Origin: Lactococcus formosensis
GTDB taxonomy: Bacteria > Bacillota > Bacilli > Lactobacillales > Streptococcaceae
DNA length: 64,000 nt
Direction of reading: 5' to 3'
Assembly (NCBI RefSeq): GCF_018403745.1
Contig: NZ_BOVP01000003.1
Span: 1-64,000, forward strand
This document shows positions 1 through 9,065 of the stretch, in pieces (position 1 is the first letter of the stretch; each line of letters opens with the position of its first letter). The position numbers and the translations under genes are program-made. The notes under the pieces were generated by a model. That model was not told the origin of the DNA and made no database searches. It was given only the letters and a program-made list of their open reading frames with translations.

Positions 1-202
<202 letters not shown>

Positions 203-231
203 TTAATAATAAATGAAGTAGGGAGAATTAA

Positions 232-1812
232 ATGAATAAAGAACAAAAAAGAAAATTGCGGAATATTTCGCTCTTAGCTCTTGTGGGCTTAATCGGTGGC
301 ACTTTTGCCTTCACAGCTTTCAACCAACAAGCCATTAACGATCGCTTGCGAGAGAATGAAGTGGATGTCGGAGGACGTGTCCACGACTACTACAACCGAG
401 ACACGGAGAACAAAGATGTCTTTGTCGAAAACTATGGGCAAGAGCCCATCATGGCACGTATTAGACTTTCAGAGTTTATGGAAATTCAAGGGCGTGGACA
501 AAGTAGCTTTGAACCTGTCGTCCCTGATACTGAGCGAGAAACTCTAAGTACTTGGACCACTTATATCCCAAGTGCAGGTAGCATTGGAACACGTACAGGT
601 GCTGGAGCAGCCTTTAACCAATATTCTAACCTGACCTTTGGTTGGACACGTGGTGGACAGACAGCACCTTGGTATCTGCCGACCTTTAATCACAATGATG
701 AAGATCTTCGCACAGCTGCCGCAGGTGATGCCCGTGACTATCTTGAAGAAGGAGCCACACATCCGGGAGACGGTACAGACGCTTACTGGTCTGAAGGTGA
801 AAGTCACGACAACAGCACGGGCACTTGGCCGGGTTCAATGGTGACACGAGAAACCGCACAAAACCTCTCGCAAGACCGTGCACCGATTACTCTTCAAACT
901 TGGGCTGGGCTTGAAGAAGAGGAGCAAATCGGTAATTTCTGGGTCATTGACCACGAAACAGGTTGGGCCTATTGGGCTAATCAGCTTAATGGAGGACGTG
1001 CAACATCCTACTTGCTTGATGCGGCAGAAATGACTCCAGCAGCGGATGCCATCAACGGTTCATACTATTATGGTATCCATGTGGACAGTCAACTGATCAG
1101 TCCAGACCGAGAGTTTGAGGACGAGGCGGGAGCTTCTAGTAACCTGTCTGACCTCCTTGCAAGTATCAGAAACGATGGCGATGGCAATCCTTCTCCTGCA
1201 GCAGACGCTCCTGTACATGCTTTTGATTTTAATGTGATGTCTTCTGGTCGTATCTTTACTATGGCAGGCGAGCAATATCGCTACCTTGAGGATATGGGGG
1301 AGGGGAATCATATGATTATAAAAAATGATGGTAGTGCTTCAACAGGTTTTGGTGCTTCAGTAGAAATGCACGCTCATCAAGATTGGTATGATACCCTTGA
1401 TGATACGGTCAAGTCTATTGTTCAACCTGTGGCAAATCCGCTTATGACAAATGTGTTTGATGCTAGAGGACTCACTTGGGAACAAAAAGACGGCAACGAT
1501 TGGATACCGACTAATCTAGAGGATTTCTCGACTCAAGCAGAAGATTTGACGGTAGTGAGTCCTGAAGGACGAAGGGGAGCATTTTCTCTTTCTTTGGCAG
1601 ATGTGACTCACTTATCACAAAATGGTGCCTTCAGTAACCTTGCAGACCGTACGACTTCTTCTAGCGCATCTTGGTGGCTACGTACTGGCGGAAATCCTGG
1701 ACAGATGGGGCCTCCTAGTCATTTTTTGATAACTAACACAGGAGGTATAATTACTTCATATCCCGCGGTTTTTGCCTTTCGCCCTGCCCTCATCATTAAC
1801 ACAGAAAAATAA
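232..1812 (+). CDS. Large secreted protein with TasA/SipW-like N-terminus and DUF6273-like C-terminus
   Basis: This 526-aa protein has a good ribosome site (GTAGGGAG) before its ATG. Residues 1-30 hold basic residues, a hydrophobic stretch and GGTFAFTAF. That resembles the SipW-dependent signal segment of TasA/camelysin-type matrix proteins. Next comes a KDVFVENYGQEPIMARIRL stretch, also typical of those proteins. The last ~50 residues (SWWLRTGG ... AFRPALIIN) resemble the WWLRSPG...VRPALW ending of DUF6273 domains. No LPXTG or membrane anchor is seen, so it is predicted secreted or matrix-associated. It stands alone between terminators at the edge of an integrase-bearing region. No SipW peptidase is in view. 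Function unknown. Confidence 0.7.
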   Translation: MNKEQKRKLRNISLLALVGLIGGTFAFTAFNQQAINDRLRENEVDVGGRVHDYYNRDTENKDVFVENYGQEPIMARIRLSEFMEIQGRGQSSFEPVVPDTERETLSTWTTYIPSAGSIGTRTGAGAAFNQYSNLTFGWTRGGQTAPWYLPTFNHNDEDLRTAAAGDARDYLEEGATHPGDGTDAYWSEGESHDNSTGTWPGSMVTRETAQNLSQDRAPITLQTWAGLEEEEQIGNFWVIDHETGWAYWANQLNGGRATSYLLDAAEMTPAADAINGSYYYGIHVDSQLISPDREFEDEAGASSNLSDLLASIRNDGDGNPSPAADAPVHAFDFNVMSSGRIFTMAGEQYRYLEDMGEGNHMIIKNDGSASTGFGASVEMHAHQDWYDTLDDTVKSIVQPVANPLMTNVFDARGLTWEQKDGNDWIPTNLEDFSTQAEDLTVVSPEGRRGAFSLSLADVTHLSQNGAFSNLADRTTSSSASWWLRTGGNPGQMGPPSHFLITNTGGIITSYPAVFAFRPALIINTEK

Positions 1813-1912
1813 ATAATCAAATGAAAACCGACTGAGTTGTAAATACTTGGTTTGTTTTTTCTATACGTAAGGTTACGCTATGATAGAAACAGACAATTAT
1901 GGAGAAGTAGAG

Positions 1913-1945
1913 TAGAGCACTGACAAAGAGTCAGCGCTTTTTTTG
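1913..1945 (+). terminator. Terminator of the secreted-protein gene
   Basis: Arms AGCACTGAC and GTCAGCGCT (one G-U pair) are followed by seven T. Confidence 0.75.
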
Positions 1946-1983
1946 AAAGAACTTAGTGATTTAGGAATTTAATTGGAGAATAA

Positions 1984-2298
1984 ATGGATTTAAAAAAAGA
2001 ACGACTGATAGAACGTTGGATTGGAAAAAACGTTGTACTGGACAAGTGGGAAAAAGTTTGGAAAATCAGCCGCTACCAACCCTTTGATAGATATAATGTT
2101 GAGGAACGTCAACCAATAGAGGAGCTCAATGAAGTGGAATATAAGGTGGTTATTTCTGGAAGTGCTGTCGAAGGCACAAAAAGAGTGGTAGACTACCTAC
2201 TTGGTAATGATTTATCTCTCTTGCCTTCTGAAATTCTTGAGGAGATGGGACTCGAACAAATAGAAGTTTTACAAGAAATAGATGATTGGTGGCGTTAA
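1984..2298 (+). CDS. Hypothetical protein, 104 aa
   Basis: Not recognised. It is a charged, soluble protein without signal or membrane segment, beginning MDLKKERLIERWIGKN and ending EIDDWWR. The TTGGAGAATAA stretch before the ATG is a plausible ribosome site, and the gene is bounded by terminators on both sides, which supports it as a real single-gene unit. It lies in the accessory segment before the methylase-like gene and integrase, so it is probably cargo. Confidence 0.6.
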   Translation: MDLKKERLIERWIGKNVVLDKWEKVWKISRYQPFDRYNVEERQPIEELNEVEYKVVISGSAVEGTKRVVDYLLGNDLSLLPSEILEEMGLEQIEVLQEIDDWWR

Positions 2299-2347
2299 CT
2301 CTTCTATTAAAAATAAATAAAACTGTTTGAGAAAGTGATGAAAACAG

Positions 2348-2380
2348 ATGCTCTGGGGCAGTTAACCAGAGCATTTTTTT
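2348..2380 (+). terminator. Terminator
   Basis: Perfect 9-bp stem ATGCTCTGG/CCAGAGCAT followed by a T run, between the 104-aa gene and the methylase-like gene. Confidence 0.85.
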
Positions 2381-2398
2381 GCGTTAAAGGAGAAAATT

Positions 2399-3172
2399 TT
2401 GAAGAAAACAATCGTTTGGGCACTTTTTGACTCGGGCAATGGCTGTTATAAGCAAGCCATAGAACGTTATTTTGCGGAGACTTGTGAGGTCTACTGTGTG
2501 GGTATGGATAAGGAAAATAAGCACGATCACTTTATCCATCTGAACTTGGCAGATTCCAGTGAACTTTTTGGAAATTGTTACCTGTTTGAAAAACTGGACC
2601 AACTGCCAAAGCCAGACATTATACTAGCCTCGCCGCCGTGTGAGTGCTGGTCGACTTCAACCAACATCAAGGATGGCTCTATTTACTGGAAGCGACCGGT
2701 GGTGCGTACACTTTTTGGAGAGGATCAGACAGATGACTTCGCTTTGGTTCCTCAGCGGGAGATGTGCACAAAGACATGTAATTGGGCTGCGCATCCTAAG
2801 TACAGCAAACTTGTCTATTCTCGCATCAATGGGGAGCTTTGTGCTTACAATACGACACGCATTATCAAGCGCTATAAACCTAGAGTTTTTGTGATTGAGA
2901 ATCCCGCCAATGGCAAGTTGTGGCGCTATTATCGTCATATCCTCAACTTCTCAGGCATTAAAAATATCGTCTGTTATAACGATTACGAACAGGAATTTTC
3001 ACAAAAGCCGACTTGTTTCTATTCCAACCTTAAGCTGAATTTGAAATTGCCACAATATTCAGAATACACCATTGGAAATACACGAACGGGGAAGAAAGCT
3101 ATCTCAGGTTATAACAAAAGGAGTAATATTCCCTTGAGTTTGATTCGAGATATTCTCAGTCAATGCTTGTGA
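2399..3172 (+). CDS. Phage-type DNA (cytosine-5) methyltransferase-like protein
   Basis: This 257-aa protein starts at TTG; a strong AAAGGAG lies 6 nt upstream and no better ATG is available. ILASPPCECWS (residues 75-85) matches the Pro-Cys catalytic loop (motif IV) of C5 methylases. VFVIENP (163-169) matches the ENV-type motif VI, with Pro in the third place as in many phage enzymes. The usual N-terminal FxGxG SAM motif is replaced by ALFDSGNG (8-15). It is shorter than restriction-modification methylases, and no nuclease gene is adjacent. An orphan or anti-restriction role in the mobile segment is likely. Activity is inferred only. Confidence 0.65.
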   Translation: MKKTIVWALFDSGNGCYKQAIERYFAETCEVYCVGMDKENKHDHFIHLNLADSSELFGNCYLFEKLDQLPKPDIILASPPCECWSTSTNIKDGSIYWKRPVVRTLFGEDQTDDFALVPQREMCTKTCNWAAHPKYSKLVYSRINGELCAYNTTRIIKRYKPRVFVIENPANGKLWRYYRHILNFSGIKNIVCYNDYEQEFSQKPTCFYSNLKLNLKLPQYSEYTIGNTRTGKKAISGYNKRSNIPLSLIRDILSQCL

Positions 3173-3247
3173 GGCTCACATTTTTAAGTTTGCAGCAGCT
3201 TAACATTGAATAAGAAATTTCACACTATATTTTGAAGGAGGTAGTGA

Positions 3248-3460
3248 ATGGTTGAAAAACGTTATGGAAATAAAGAAGAAATCTGTCAAATTTTTGGAGT
3301 TGCAAAGGGCACACTTTCAAATGATTTAACACTGATGAGACGCTCTTCGGAATTCTCGAAATATATTCTGCGTCCTACTCATGGGCGAGTAAATATTTCA
3401 ATCAATGGTTATGAAAAATTTTTGAAATCACGGTCAGAAGCACGACAAAAAAGTTTGTAA
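3248..3460 (+). CDS. Small HTH DNA-binding protein, excisionase-like
   Basis: This 70-aa protein has a strong site (GAAGGAGGT) 5 nt before its ATG. KEEICQIFGVAKGTLSNDL (residues 10-28) reads as a helix-turn-helix of the kind seen in MerR-like excisionases. The basic tail follows a small wing-like stretch (GRVNISINGYEKFLKSR). It sits directly upstream of the integrase, the normal place for a recombination directionality factor. A repressor role is also possible. Confidence 0.6.
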   Translation: MVEKRYGNKEEICQIFGVAKGTLSNDLTLMRRSSEFSKYILRPTHGRVNISINGYEKFLKSRSEARQKSL

Positions 3461-3466
3461 ATATGT

Positions 3467-3501
3467 TAAAATAGAGAGAATTCTGTTTACTCTCTATTTT
3501 A
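3467..3501. repeat. 12-bp perfect inverted repeat between xis-like gene and integrase
   Basis: Arms TAAAATAGAGAG (3467-3478) and CTCTCTATTTTA (3490-3501) enclose an 11-nt loop. With the following T-rich stretch it could terminate the small gene's transcript. It also sits where an operator or attenuator controlling the integrase would be. Confidence 0.65.
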
Positions 3502-3530
3502 TTTTGATAAAAGAAAGTAGAAAGTAAAAA

Positions 3531-4814
3531 ATGTATAAAAAACAAAAAAGCAATGGTAAATGGCGTTTTTTTGAGAAGTATCAAGATGATACGGGAAGAT
3601 GGAAACAGGTATCTGTTACCAAAAACACATGTGGTCGCGAAGCTCAAAGACAAGCACGTATAGAACTTGAACTAAAAATCGAGGAAAAACTTGGAAAGAG
3701 TCAGGATCCTGTAGAGAAGCCAAAAACGGTCAACGCATGTTATGAGGAATCCAAAAAAATCCGAAAAGCAGAGTTAGCTGAAAGTACTTATTTATCTGAA
3801 ACTTACAGTTTGAAAGATTTTATAAGTAAGTTTGGGGAGCGTGAAATAGCAAATGTTGCAGCAAAAGAAATGCAAGAATATCTCTTTTCAAATGAATATT
3901 CGAACACAACACGGCGCACTTTGGCTCTGCGTATAGGACATGTTTTCCAATATGCTTATTCTATGGGATTTACTCAAGAAAATATCATGAACCGTATCAT
4001 GTTACCAAGGCAAAAGAAAACAGCGGCCAGTTTTGCCAAGTGGAAAGAGAAATTCTTTACCATGGATGAGATGCGCCAGTTTCTTAAAAGCTGGCGAAAA
4101 TATGCGGTTGAAGAGGATGATTTTAGGCGAGCAGATTTTGTGGAATTTCTTTTTCTTACAGGTTTGAGAATTGGAGAAGCAACTGCTCTCCAATGGTCCC
4201 ATGTTGATATTTTGAAGCGTGTGATTTATATTGAATACAGCTGGAATAATAATCTAAAAAAACTAGGGCCGACGAAAAATCCACAATCTGTACGTTACGT
4301 GACTTTAAATGAACGTTGTCTTCAACTTCTTGAAAATTTTCGAAATATCAAGCAAAACTCAAGGTTTGTGTTTGTGAAAACAAATGGCTATCAAATCCGT
4401 AATGCAGATGTCAATCATTATATGAAGTTAGAAGGTGCGCGAGCTGATCTGTTTGGAAAAGACTACAAACGTTTTTCTGCTCATATGTTGAGGCATTCGC
4501 ATATTACCATGTTGGCTTTTCTAGGGGTACCACAGAAAGCTGTGATGGAACGTGTTGGACATTCCGATGCGCGAATTACAAACGGCGTATACACGCACGT
4601 GTTACCAGAGAATCGTCAAGATTTGCAGATTAAACTGGAAAATATGGATGTTTTAAATAAAAGGCACCAAAAAGGCACCAAAAAGGCACCATGGAAAATG
4701 AATTGGCACCATAAAAAGCACCATAACGAAGTGAATTTAGGGAATTTCTGGGAAATGAAAGTCCTCAGACAAACCCTCACAAATCCTTTAGTGGTGCGGA
4801 CTGGGAAGATTTAG
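3531..4814 (+). CDS. int: Tyrosine recombinase / integrase
   Basis: This 427-aa protein has the usual phage/ICE integrase layout: an N-terminal arm-binding domain (~1-60), a SAM-like core-binding domain (~65-165) and a catalytic domain (~175-370). Catalytic residues are visible: Arg213 in TGLRIGEA, His318 and Arg321 in HMLRH, His344 in VGHSDA and nucleophile Tyr354 in GVYTHV. A ~55-residue tail rich in His/Lys is encoded by repeated GGCACCA motifs and exceeds the usual end of the family. The gene ends 28 bp before tdk, so the element probably integrated just upstream of tdk with the att junction in or near the integrase 3' end. The ribosome site is weak. Confidence 0.92.
   Translation: MYKKQKSNGKWRFFEKYQDDTGRWKQVSVTKNTCGREAQRQARIELELKIEEKLGKSQDPVEKPKTVNACYEESKKIRKAELAESTYLSETYSLKDFISKFGEREIANVAAKEMQEYLFSNEYSNTTRRTLALRIGHVFQYAYSMGFTQENIMNRIMLPRQKKTAASFAKWKEKFFTMDEMRQFLKSWRKYAVEEDDFRRADFVEFLFLTGLRIGEATALQWSHVDILKRVIYIEYSWNNNLKKLGPTKNPQSVRYVTLNERCLQLLENFRNIKQNSRFVFVKTNGYQIRNADVNHYMKLEGARADLFGKDYKRFSAHMLRHSHITMLAFLGVPQKAVMERVGHSDARITNGVYTHVLPENRQDLQIKLENMDVLNKRHQKGTKKAPWKMNWHHKKHHNEVNLGNFWEMKVLRQTLTNPLVVRTGKI
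4663..4723. repeat. Five direct GCACCA repeats in the integrase 3' end
   Basis: GGCACCA occurs at 4663, 4674, 4685 and 4705, and AGCACCA at 4717. The first three are spaced exactly 11 bp apart, about one helical turn. This is the arrangement expected of arm-type integrase-binding sites near an attachment site; that role is inferred. Confidence 0.6.
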
Positions 4815-4842
4815 GAAAAATAGGGAAATTAAGGGGATAGAA

Positions 4843-5445
4843 ATGGCACAATTGTACTTCAAATACGGCAGTATGAATTCAGGCAAAAGTATCGAAATCT
4901 TGAAAGTTGCCCATAATTATGAAGAGCAGGGGAAGCCTGTTTTGATTATGACTTCTAGTTTAGATACACGTGCTGGTGTTGGGATAGTCGCCAGTCGTAT
5001 TGGTATGAGTAGCGAAGCTGTAGCGATTGACGAGACCATGAATGTCTATGAATATATCGAAAGCTTGCCGATAAGGCCTTTTTGTGTTCTGATTGATGAA
5101 GCTCAATTTCTTAATAAACAAAACATTTATGATCTGGCACGCGTGGTTGATGATTTAAATGTCCCTGTGATGGCTTTTGGCTTAAAAAATGATTTCAGAA
5201 ATGAACTTTTTGAAGGCTCAAAATACTTATTGCTTCTGGCTGATAAAATCGAAGAAATTAAAACGATTTGCTGGTATTGCAGTAAAAAAGCAACGATGGT
5301 TTTACGCATGGTTGAAGGCGAACCTGTCTATGAAGGCGAGCAACTTCAGATTGGTGGTAATGAGAGTTATATTCCAGTGTGCCGTAAGCACTATTTTCAC
5401 CCTTTGAAAAAGATGGATAGTAATCGTATAAAAGAAGAGATATAA
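4843..5445 (+). CDS. tdk: Thymidine kinase
   Basis: This 200-aa type II thymidine kinase phosphorylates thymidine with ATP for dTTP salvage. Seen: P-loop GSMNSGKS (residues 9-16), the LIDEAQFL Walker B-like strand (83-90) with catalytic Glu86, and four structural zinc ligands Cys143, Cys146, Cys180 and His183. The length is normal. A good ribosome site (AAGGGGAT) precedes the ATG. It leads the tdk-prfA-prmC run, and the integrase ends 28 bp upstream, so the native promoter may have been displaced or lie in the integrase 3' end. Confidence 0.97.
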   Translation: MAQLYFKYGSMNSGKSIEILKVAHNYEEQGKPVLIMTSSLDTRAGVGIVASRIGMSSEAVAIDETMNVYEYIESLPIRPFCVLIDEAQFLNKQNIYDLARVVDDLNVPVMAFGLKNDFRNELFEGSKYLLLLADKIEEIKTICWYCSKKATMVLRMVEGEPVYEGEQLQIGGNESYIPVCRKHYFHPLKKMDSNRIKEEI

Positions 5446-5469
5446 AAAAGAAGTAAGGAAAAATAAAAA

Positions 5470-6543
5470 ATGTTTGATCAACTTGAAACGATGGTAGGAC
5501 GATATGAGGAGCTGGGCGAATTACTCAGTGATCCACAGGTTGTCAATGATACAAAGCGCTTTATGGAACTTTCACGTGAAGAAGCGAATCTGCGAGATAC
5601 TGTAGCTACTTATAATGAATATAAAAAAGTGCTTGAAACTATTTCTGACAGTGAAGAAATGCTTGGTGAAGGTGGCCTTGATGAGGACATGAAAGAGATG
5701 CTCAAAGAGGAGCTTTCAGAAGCAAAAGCAGCTAAAGAAGAACTGGAAGAAAAGATTAAAATTCTCTTGCTTCCTAAAGACCCAAATGATGATAAAAATA
5801 TCATCTTAGAAATTCGCGGCGCAGCAGGTGGTGATGAAGCAGCTCTTTTCGCTGGCGATTTGTTAAATATGTACCAACATTATGCAGAGTCACAAGGTTG
5901 GAAATTTGAAATCATGGAAGCCAGTGTGACAAGCATTGGGGGTTATAAAGAAGTTTCAGCTCTTGTTTCGGGAACTTCTGTTTACAGCAAACTAAAATAT
6001 GAATCTGGCGCTCACCGCGTCCAGCGCGTGCCATCAACAGAAACACAAGGTCGTGTACATACTTCAACAGCAACAGTTCTTGTCATGCCTGAAGTTGAAG
6101 AATTCGAGATGAAAATTGAGCAAAAAGATCTCCGTGTTGATATCTACCACGCCTCAGGTGCTGGTGGACAAAATGTCAATAAGGTTGCGACAGCTGTACG
6201 TATGGTTCACTTGCCTACAGGTATCAAAGTCGAAATGCAAGAAGAACGTACGCAGCAAAAAAACCGTGACAAGGCTATCAAGTTGCTTAACACAAAGGTA
6301 TTTGATTACTATCAACAAATTGAGTTGGATAAACAAAACGCCGAACGCAAGTCTACTGTCGGAACAGGTGACCGTTCAGAACGTATCCGTACCTATAATT
6401 TCCCACAAAACCGTGTGACAGATCACCGTATCGGACTGACTTTACAAAAGTTAGATACGATTCTTTCTGGTAAAATGGATGAAGTCATTGATGCACTCGT
6501 GGTTTATGATCAAACCGAAAAATTGGCGGAGCTTAACAAGTAA
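5470..6543 (+). CDS. prfA: Peptide chain release factor 1
   Basis: This 357-aa RF1 recognises UAA and UAG stop codons and triggers peptidyl-tRNA hydrolysis on the ribosome. Seen: the P-x-T stop-codon discriminator PST (residues 188-190) in [12 protein letters not shown], which separates RF1 from RF2, and the catalytic GGQ (232-234) whose Gln is methylated by PrmC, encoded two genes downstream. Full length. Its stop codon overlaps the start of the next ORF (TAATG). Confidence 0.98.
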   Translation: MFDQLETMVGRYEELGELLSDPQVVNDTKRFMELSREEANLRDTVATYNEYKKVLETISDSEEMLGEGGLDEDMKEMLKEELSEAKAAKEELEEKIKILLLPKDPNDDKNIILEIRGAAGGDEAALFAGDLLNMYQHYAESQGWKFEIMEASVTSIGGYKEVSALVSGTSVYSKLKYESGAHRVQRVPSTETQGRVHTSTATVLVMPEVEEFEMKIEQKDLRVDIYHASGAGGQNVNKVATAVRMVHLPTGIKVEMQEERTQQKNRDKAIKLLNTKVFDYYQQIELDKQNAERKSTVGTGDRSERIRTYNFPQNRVTDHRIGLTLQKLDTILSGKMDEVIDALVVYDQTEKLAELNK

Positions 6544-7079
6544 TGACTGTATTTCAATTTGAAGGGTTTACTATTCAGCTACGGTCAGAAGAACAAAGAC
6601 GTATGGAAACGGCGAAGAGAGCGAAGGACGTTGAGACAAAAGTCCTTGTCTTTGAAGTTAGTAACCAAGAAACGCACTTTGATTTGCTCTATTGCCAAGC
6701 CGTTAACCAAGATTATTGGATTACCATTGAAAATGTTGAGAGTCCTTCAAAGCATCTTCAGAGGTTGGATAGACGCGTACGGATGAGCATTGACTTTTAT
6801 AAGGACAATGCTTATTGTCGTCTTTGGCAAGAGCTCAAAGAAGGAGACAATTGGAGCAAACGTAAAAAAGTTCTTTCTCTTACAGAATTTGGCAAATACA
6901 GCAGTCAATCAGTGACGGAAATTATGAAAAGCTTTGATGCACTGGCTCTAGGAAGATTGGAAAATATTGTCAATGAGAAAAATAGGACACGGAATGAAAA
7001 TGGTGTCCTTTTTGAAAAAGATAATCTGAAAATCCCCATCATCATTTATTTATTGGGGCGTGTTTTCCCTCTCCTTTAA
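6543..7079 (+). CDS. Hypothetical protein in the prfA-prmC operon, 178 aa
   Basis: Not recognised. The ATG overlaps the prfA stop (TAATG), so translation is probably coupled to prfA. The protein is soluble, rich in charged and aromatic residues (FDLLYCQAV, DYWITIENV), and ends in a hydrophobic IPIIIYLLGRVFPLL tail that could be a short membrane helix. Most relatives place prmC directly after prfA, so this is an insertion in a conserved pair. No catalytic motif was identified. Confidence 0.6.
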   Translation: MTVFQFEGFTIQLRSEEQRRMETAKRAKDVETKVLVFEVSNQETHFDLLYCQAVNQDYWITIENVESPSKHLQRLDRRVRMSIDFYKDNAYCRLWQELKEGDNWSKRKKVLSLTEFGKYSSQSVTEIMKSFDALALGRLENIVNEKNRTRNENGVLFEKDNLKIPIIIYLLGRVFPLL

Positions 7080-7106
7080 AATGAGAGGAAAGTGAGGAAA
7101 GAAAAA

Positions 7107-7919
7107 ATGTTATGGATTGAGGCTGTGCGCCAATTATCTCAAGATTTGGAAGAGCCTTTCGCTCTGGAATTCGTCTGGAGAAATTTACACGAGATTACAA
7201 AATTACAGTGGTTAAATTTACAAAGAGAAACGATTTCAGATACGGATTTAGCTGTACTTACATCTGTCGCGCAGCGTTTAAAAAATAATGAACCGCCACA
7301 ATATATTGTGGGATGGGCTGAATTCTGTGATTTAAAACTTGCTGTGGATGAGCGTGTTCTGATTCCACGTCCAGAAACAGAAGAGCTGGTGCAGATGATT
7401 CTCGCTGAAAATGAGCAAGATAAACGCGCGGTTTTAGATATTGGTACAGGATCGGGAGCTATTGCTCTAGCGCTCGCTCAGAAAAGAAAACAGTGGGACA
7501 TTACTGCATCGGATCTTTCAGAAAAAGCACTTGAACTTGCTCAATTGAATGCAAAAACACATCAACTTTCTCTTAATTTCATTCTCTCTGATGTCTTTGA
7601 AAATATCCCAGGTCAGTACGATATTATTGTGTCCAACCCTCCCTATATTGCCTTTGATGAAACATATGAAATGGATCAATCCGTCATTCGCTTTGAACCG
7701 GATAGTGCACTCTTTGCTGAAAAGCAAGGTCTGGCAATTTATCAGAAAATTGCTGAAGCAGCTCGCCAATTTTTAAAGCCAGAAGGAAAAATATATCTAG
7801 AAATTGGGTATAAGCAAGGTTCAGCAGTGAAGGACTTGTTTGAGAAAGCTTTTCCCACTAAAAAAGTTCGTGTGCACCGCGATATATTTGAAAAAGACCG
7901 TATGATAAGTGTGACATAG
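7107..7919 (+). CDS. prmC: Release factor glutamine N5-methyltransferase
   Basis: PrmC (HemK) methylates the GGQ glutamine of RF1 and RF2 using SAM. Seen: N-terminal helical factor-binding domain, SAM motif DIGTGSG (residues 111-117) and the amide-binding NPPY (177-180). The ATG at 7107 is chosen because GAGGA lies 8 nt upstream. An in-frame GTG at 7092 has only a badly spaced site. The resulting 270 aa is normal for the family. Its substrate gene prfA is in the same operon. Confidence 0.95.
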   Translation: MLWIEAVRQLSQDLEEPFALEFVWRNLHEITKLQWLNLQRETISDTDLAVLTSVAQRLKNNEPPQYIVGWAEFCDLKLAVDERVLIPRPETEELVQMILAENEQDKRAVLDIGTGSGAIALALAQKRKQWDITASDLSEKALELAQLNAKTHQLSLNFILSDVFENIPGQYDIIVSNPPYIAFDETYEMDQSVIRFEPDSALFAEKQGLAIYQKIAEAARQFLKPEGKIYLEIGYKQGSAVKDLFEKAFPTKKVRVHRDIFEKDRMISVT

Positions 7920-8348
7920 ATGGAAATAAAACGTATAGAAGTAGAGAAAGATAGATATCTTCCTTTACTTCTTTTAGCAGACGATTATGAGCATATTATG
8001 ACGTATCTTGCAAAGGGTGAACTTTTTGTATTGATGAATCAGGCCGAAGTTAGGGCAGTGTGTGTGGTCAGCTCAACTCTCGAAATCGAAAATCTAGCTG
8101 TAGCTACTGCAGCACAGGGTCAGGGCTATGGCAGAGCACTTTTAGATTACCTTTTTAAAAAGTACAAAGGCCAAGGCGTTATGACCGTTGGAACCGACGA
8201 GGAATCTGGAAATGTTCTTTTTTATGAAGCTTGTGGTTTTACATACACCCATAAGATAAAAAATTATTTTATTGACCATTATAGTTTTCCTATTTACGAA
8301 AATGGGAAATTACTTAAAGATAAATGCTACTTAAGAAAGGAGCTATAA
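7920..8348 (+). CDS. GNAT-family N-acetyltransferase
   Basis: This 142-aa protein starts on the base after the prmC stop, without an obvious ribosome site, so it probably depends on translational coupling. The acetyl-CoA pyrophosphate loop is seen as AQGQGYGRALL (residues ~63-73) followed by the FYEACGF stretch typical of GNAT motif B. The acceptor is unknown. Position next to prmC and tsaC hints at a translation-related substrate, but RimI-type specificity is not demonstrable here. Confidence 0.8.
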   Translation: MEIKRIEVEKDRYLPLLLLADDYEHIMTYLAKGELFVLMNQAEVRAVCVVSSTLEIENLAVATAAQGQGYGRALLDYLFKKYKGQGVMTVGTDEESGNVLFYEACGFTYTHKIKNYFIDHYSFPIYENGKLLKDKCYLRKEL

Positions 8349-8349
8349 A

Positions 8350-8952
8350 ATGACAGTTGAAAAAGCAATAGCAGCTTTAAAAGCAGGAGAATTAGCAGTA
8401 TTACCAACAGAAACAGTATATGGTATTTTTGCGGATGCCACCAACGAGGCAGCGGTCCAAAAACTTTATGCTGTAAAAGGAAGGCCTGTTGAAAAAGCGT
8501 TAAATATGAACGTGTCAGACTATGATACAATTTTAAAATTTTCAGTGCATCAGCCTGCTTATCTTGAAAAACTCGTACAAACTTTTCTACCTGGACCACT
8601 GACAATTATTTTAGAAGCCAGTCCTGAAGTTCCTGAGTGGATTCATGTTGGGAAAACCACTGTTGGATTCCGTATGCCGTCTATTTCAGCTACGCAAGAA
8701 GTAATTAAAGCTTTAGGGGTTTTAGTTGGTCCATCTGCTAATCTTACGGGCTCACCAAGTCCACGTTTCTATGAGGATTTAACATCAGCTATCCTTGATA
8801 AAGCAGCTGTTGCACTTCAAGATGATAGTGTTTCTGGCCTAGATACGACGATTCTAGACCTTTCAGGTGAAAAGCCCAAAATTTTACGTCAAGGGGCAAT
8901 TACAGCCCAACAGCTTCTTGATGCTGTTCCAGAATTATCTGAAATTGTCTGA
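8350..8952 (+). CDS. tsaC: L-threonylcarbamoyladenylate synthase (Sua5/YrdC family)
   Basis: This 200-aa protein makes threonylcarbamoyl-AMP from threonine, bicarbonate and ATP for the t6A37 modification of ANN-decoding tRNAs. Seen: LAVLPTETVYGIFADATN (residues 15-32) and the KGRPVEKALNMNV stretch, the YrdC nucleotide-binding signature. Only the catalytic domain is present; the extra C-terminal Sua5 domain is absent, so it is TsaC-type. The start lies 1 bp after the GNAT stop. Confidence 0.92.
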   Translation: MTVEKAIAALKAGELAVLPTETVYGIFADATNEAAVQKLYAVKGRPVEKALNMNVSDYDTILKFSVHQPAYLEKLVQTFLPGPLTIILEASPEVPEWIHVGKTTVGFRMPSISATQEVIKALGVLVGPSANLTGSPSPRFYEDLTSAILDKAAVALQDDSVSGLDTTILDLSGEKPKILRQGAITAQQLLDAVPELSEIV

Positions 8953-8961
8953 ACAAATAAT

Positions 8962-8990
8962 TTGGTTCGACACTTTGCTTTAGATATAAT
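8962..8990 (+). promoter_or_regulatory. Promoter of glyA
   Basis: TTGGTT (8962-8967), 17-bp spacer and TATAAT (8985-8990). It gives a leader of about 70 nt before the glyA ribosome site. No known riboswitch fold was recognised in that leader. Confidence 0.7.
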
Positions 8991-9065
8991 GGAAGATGTA
9001 CAAAAGCTACCCACGCAATCAAAAAAAGCTTGAGGTAAGCATCGTATAAGGCAAAGGAGACACAC

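Noticed and set aside
232..1812. Diversity-generating retroelement target gene
   Set aside because: The C-terminal motif is suggestive, but no reverse transcriptase, template repeat or accessory gene is in the window, so it is not claimed as a DGR.
8991..9065. Riboswitch in the glyA leader
   Set aside because: The leader is short and no glycine, purine or THF riboswitch core could be recognised.
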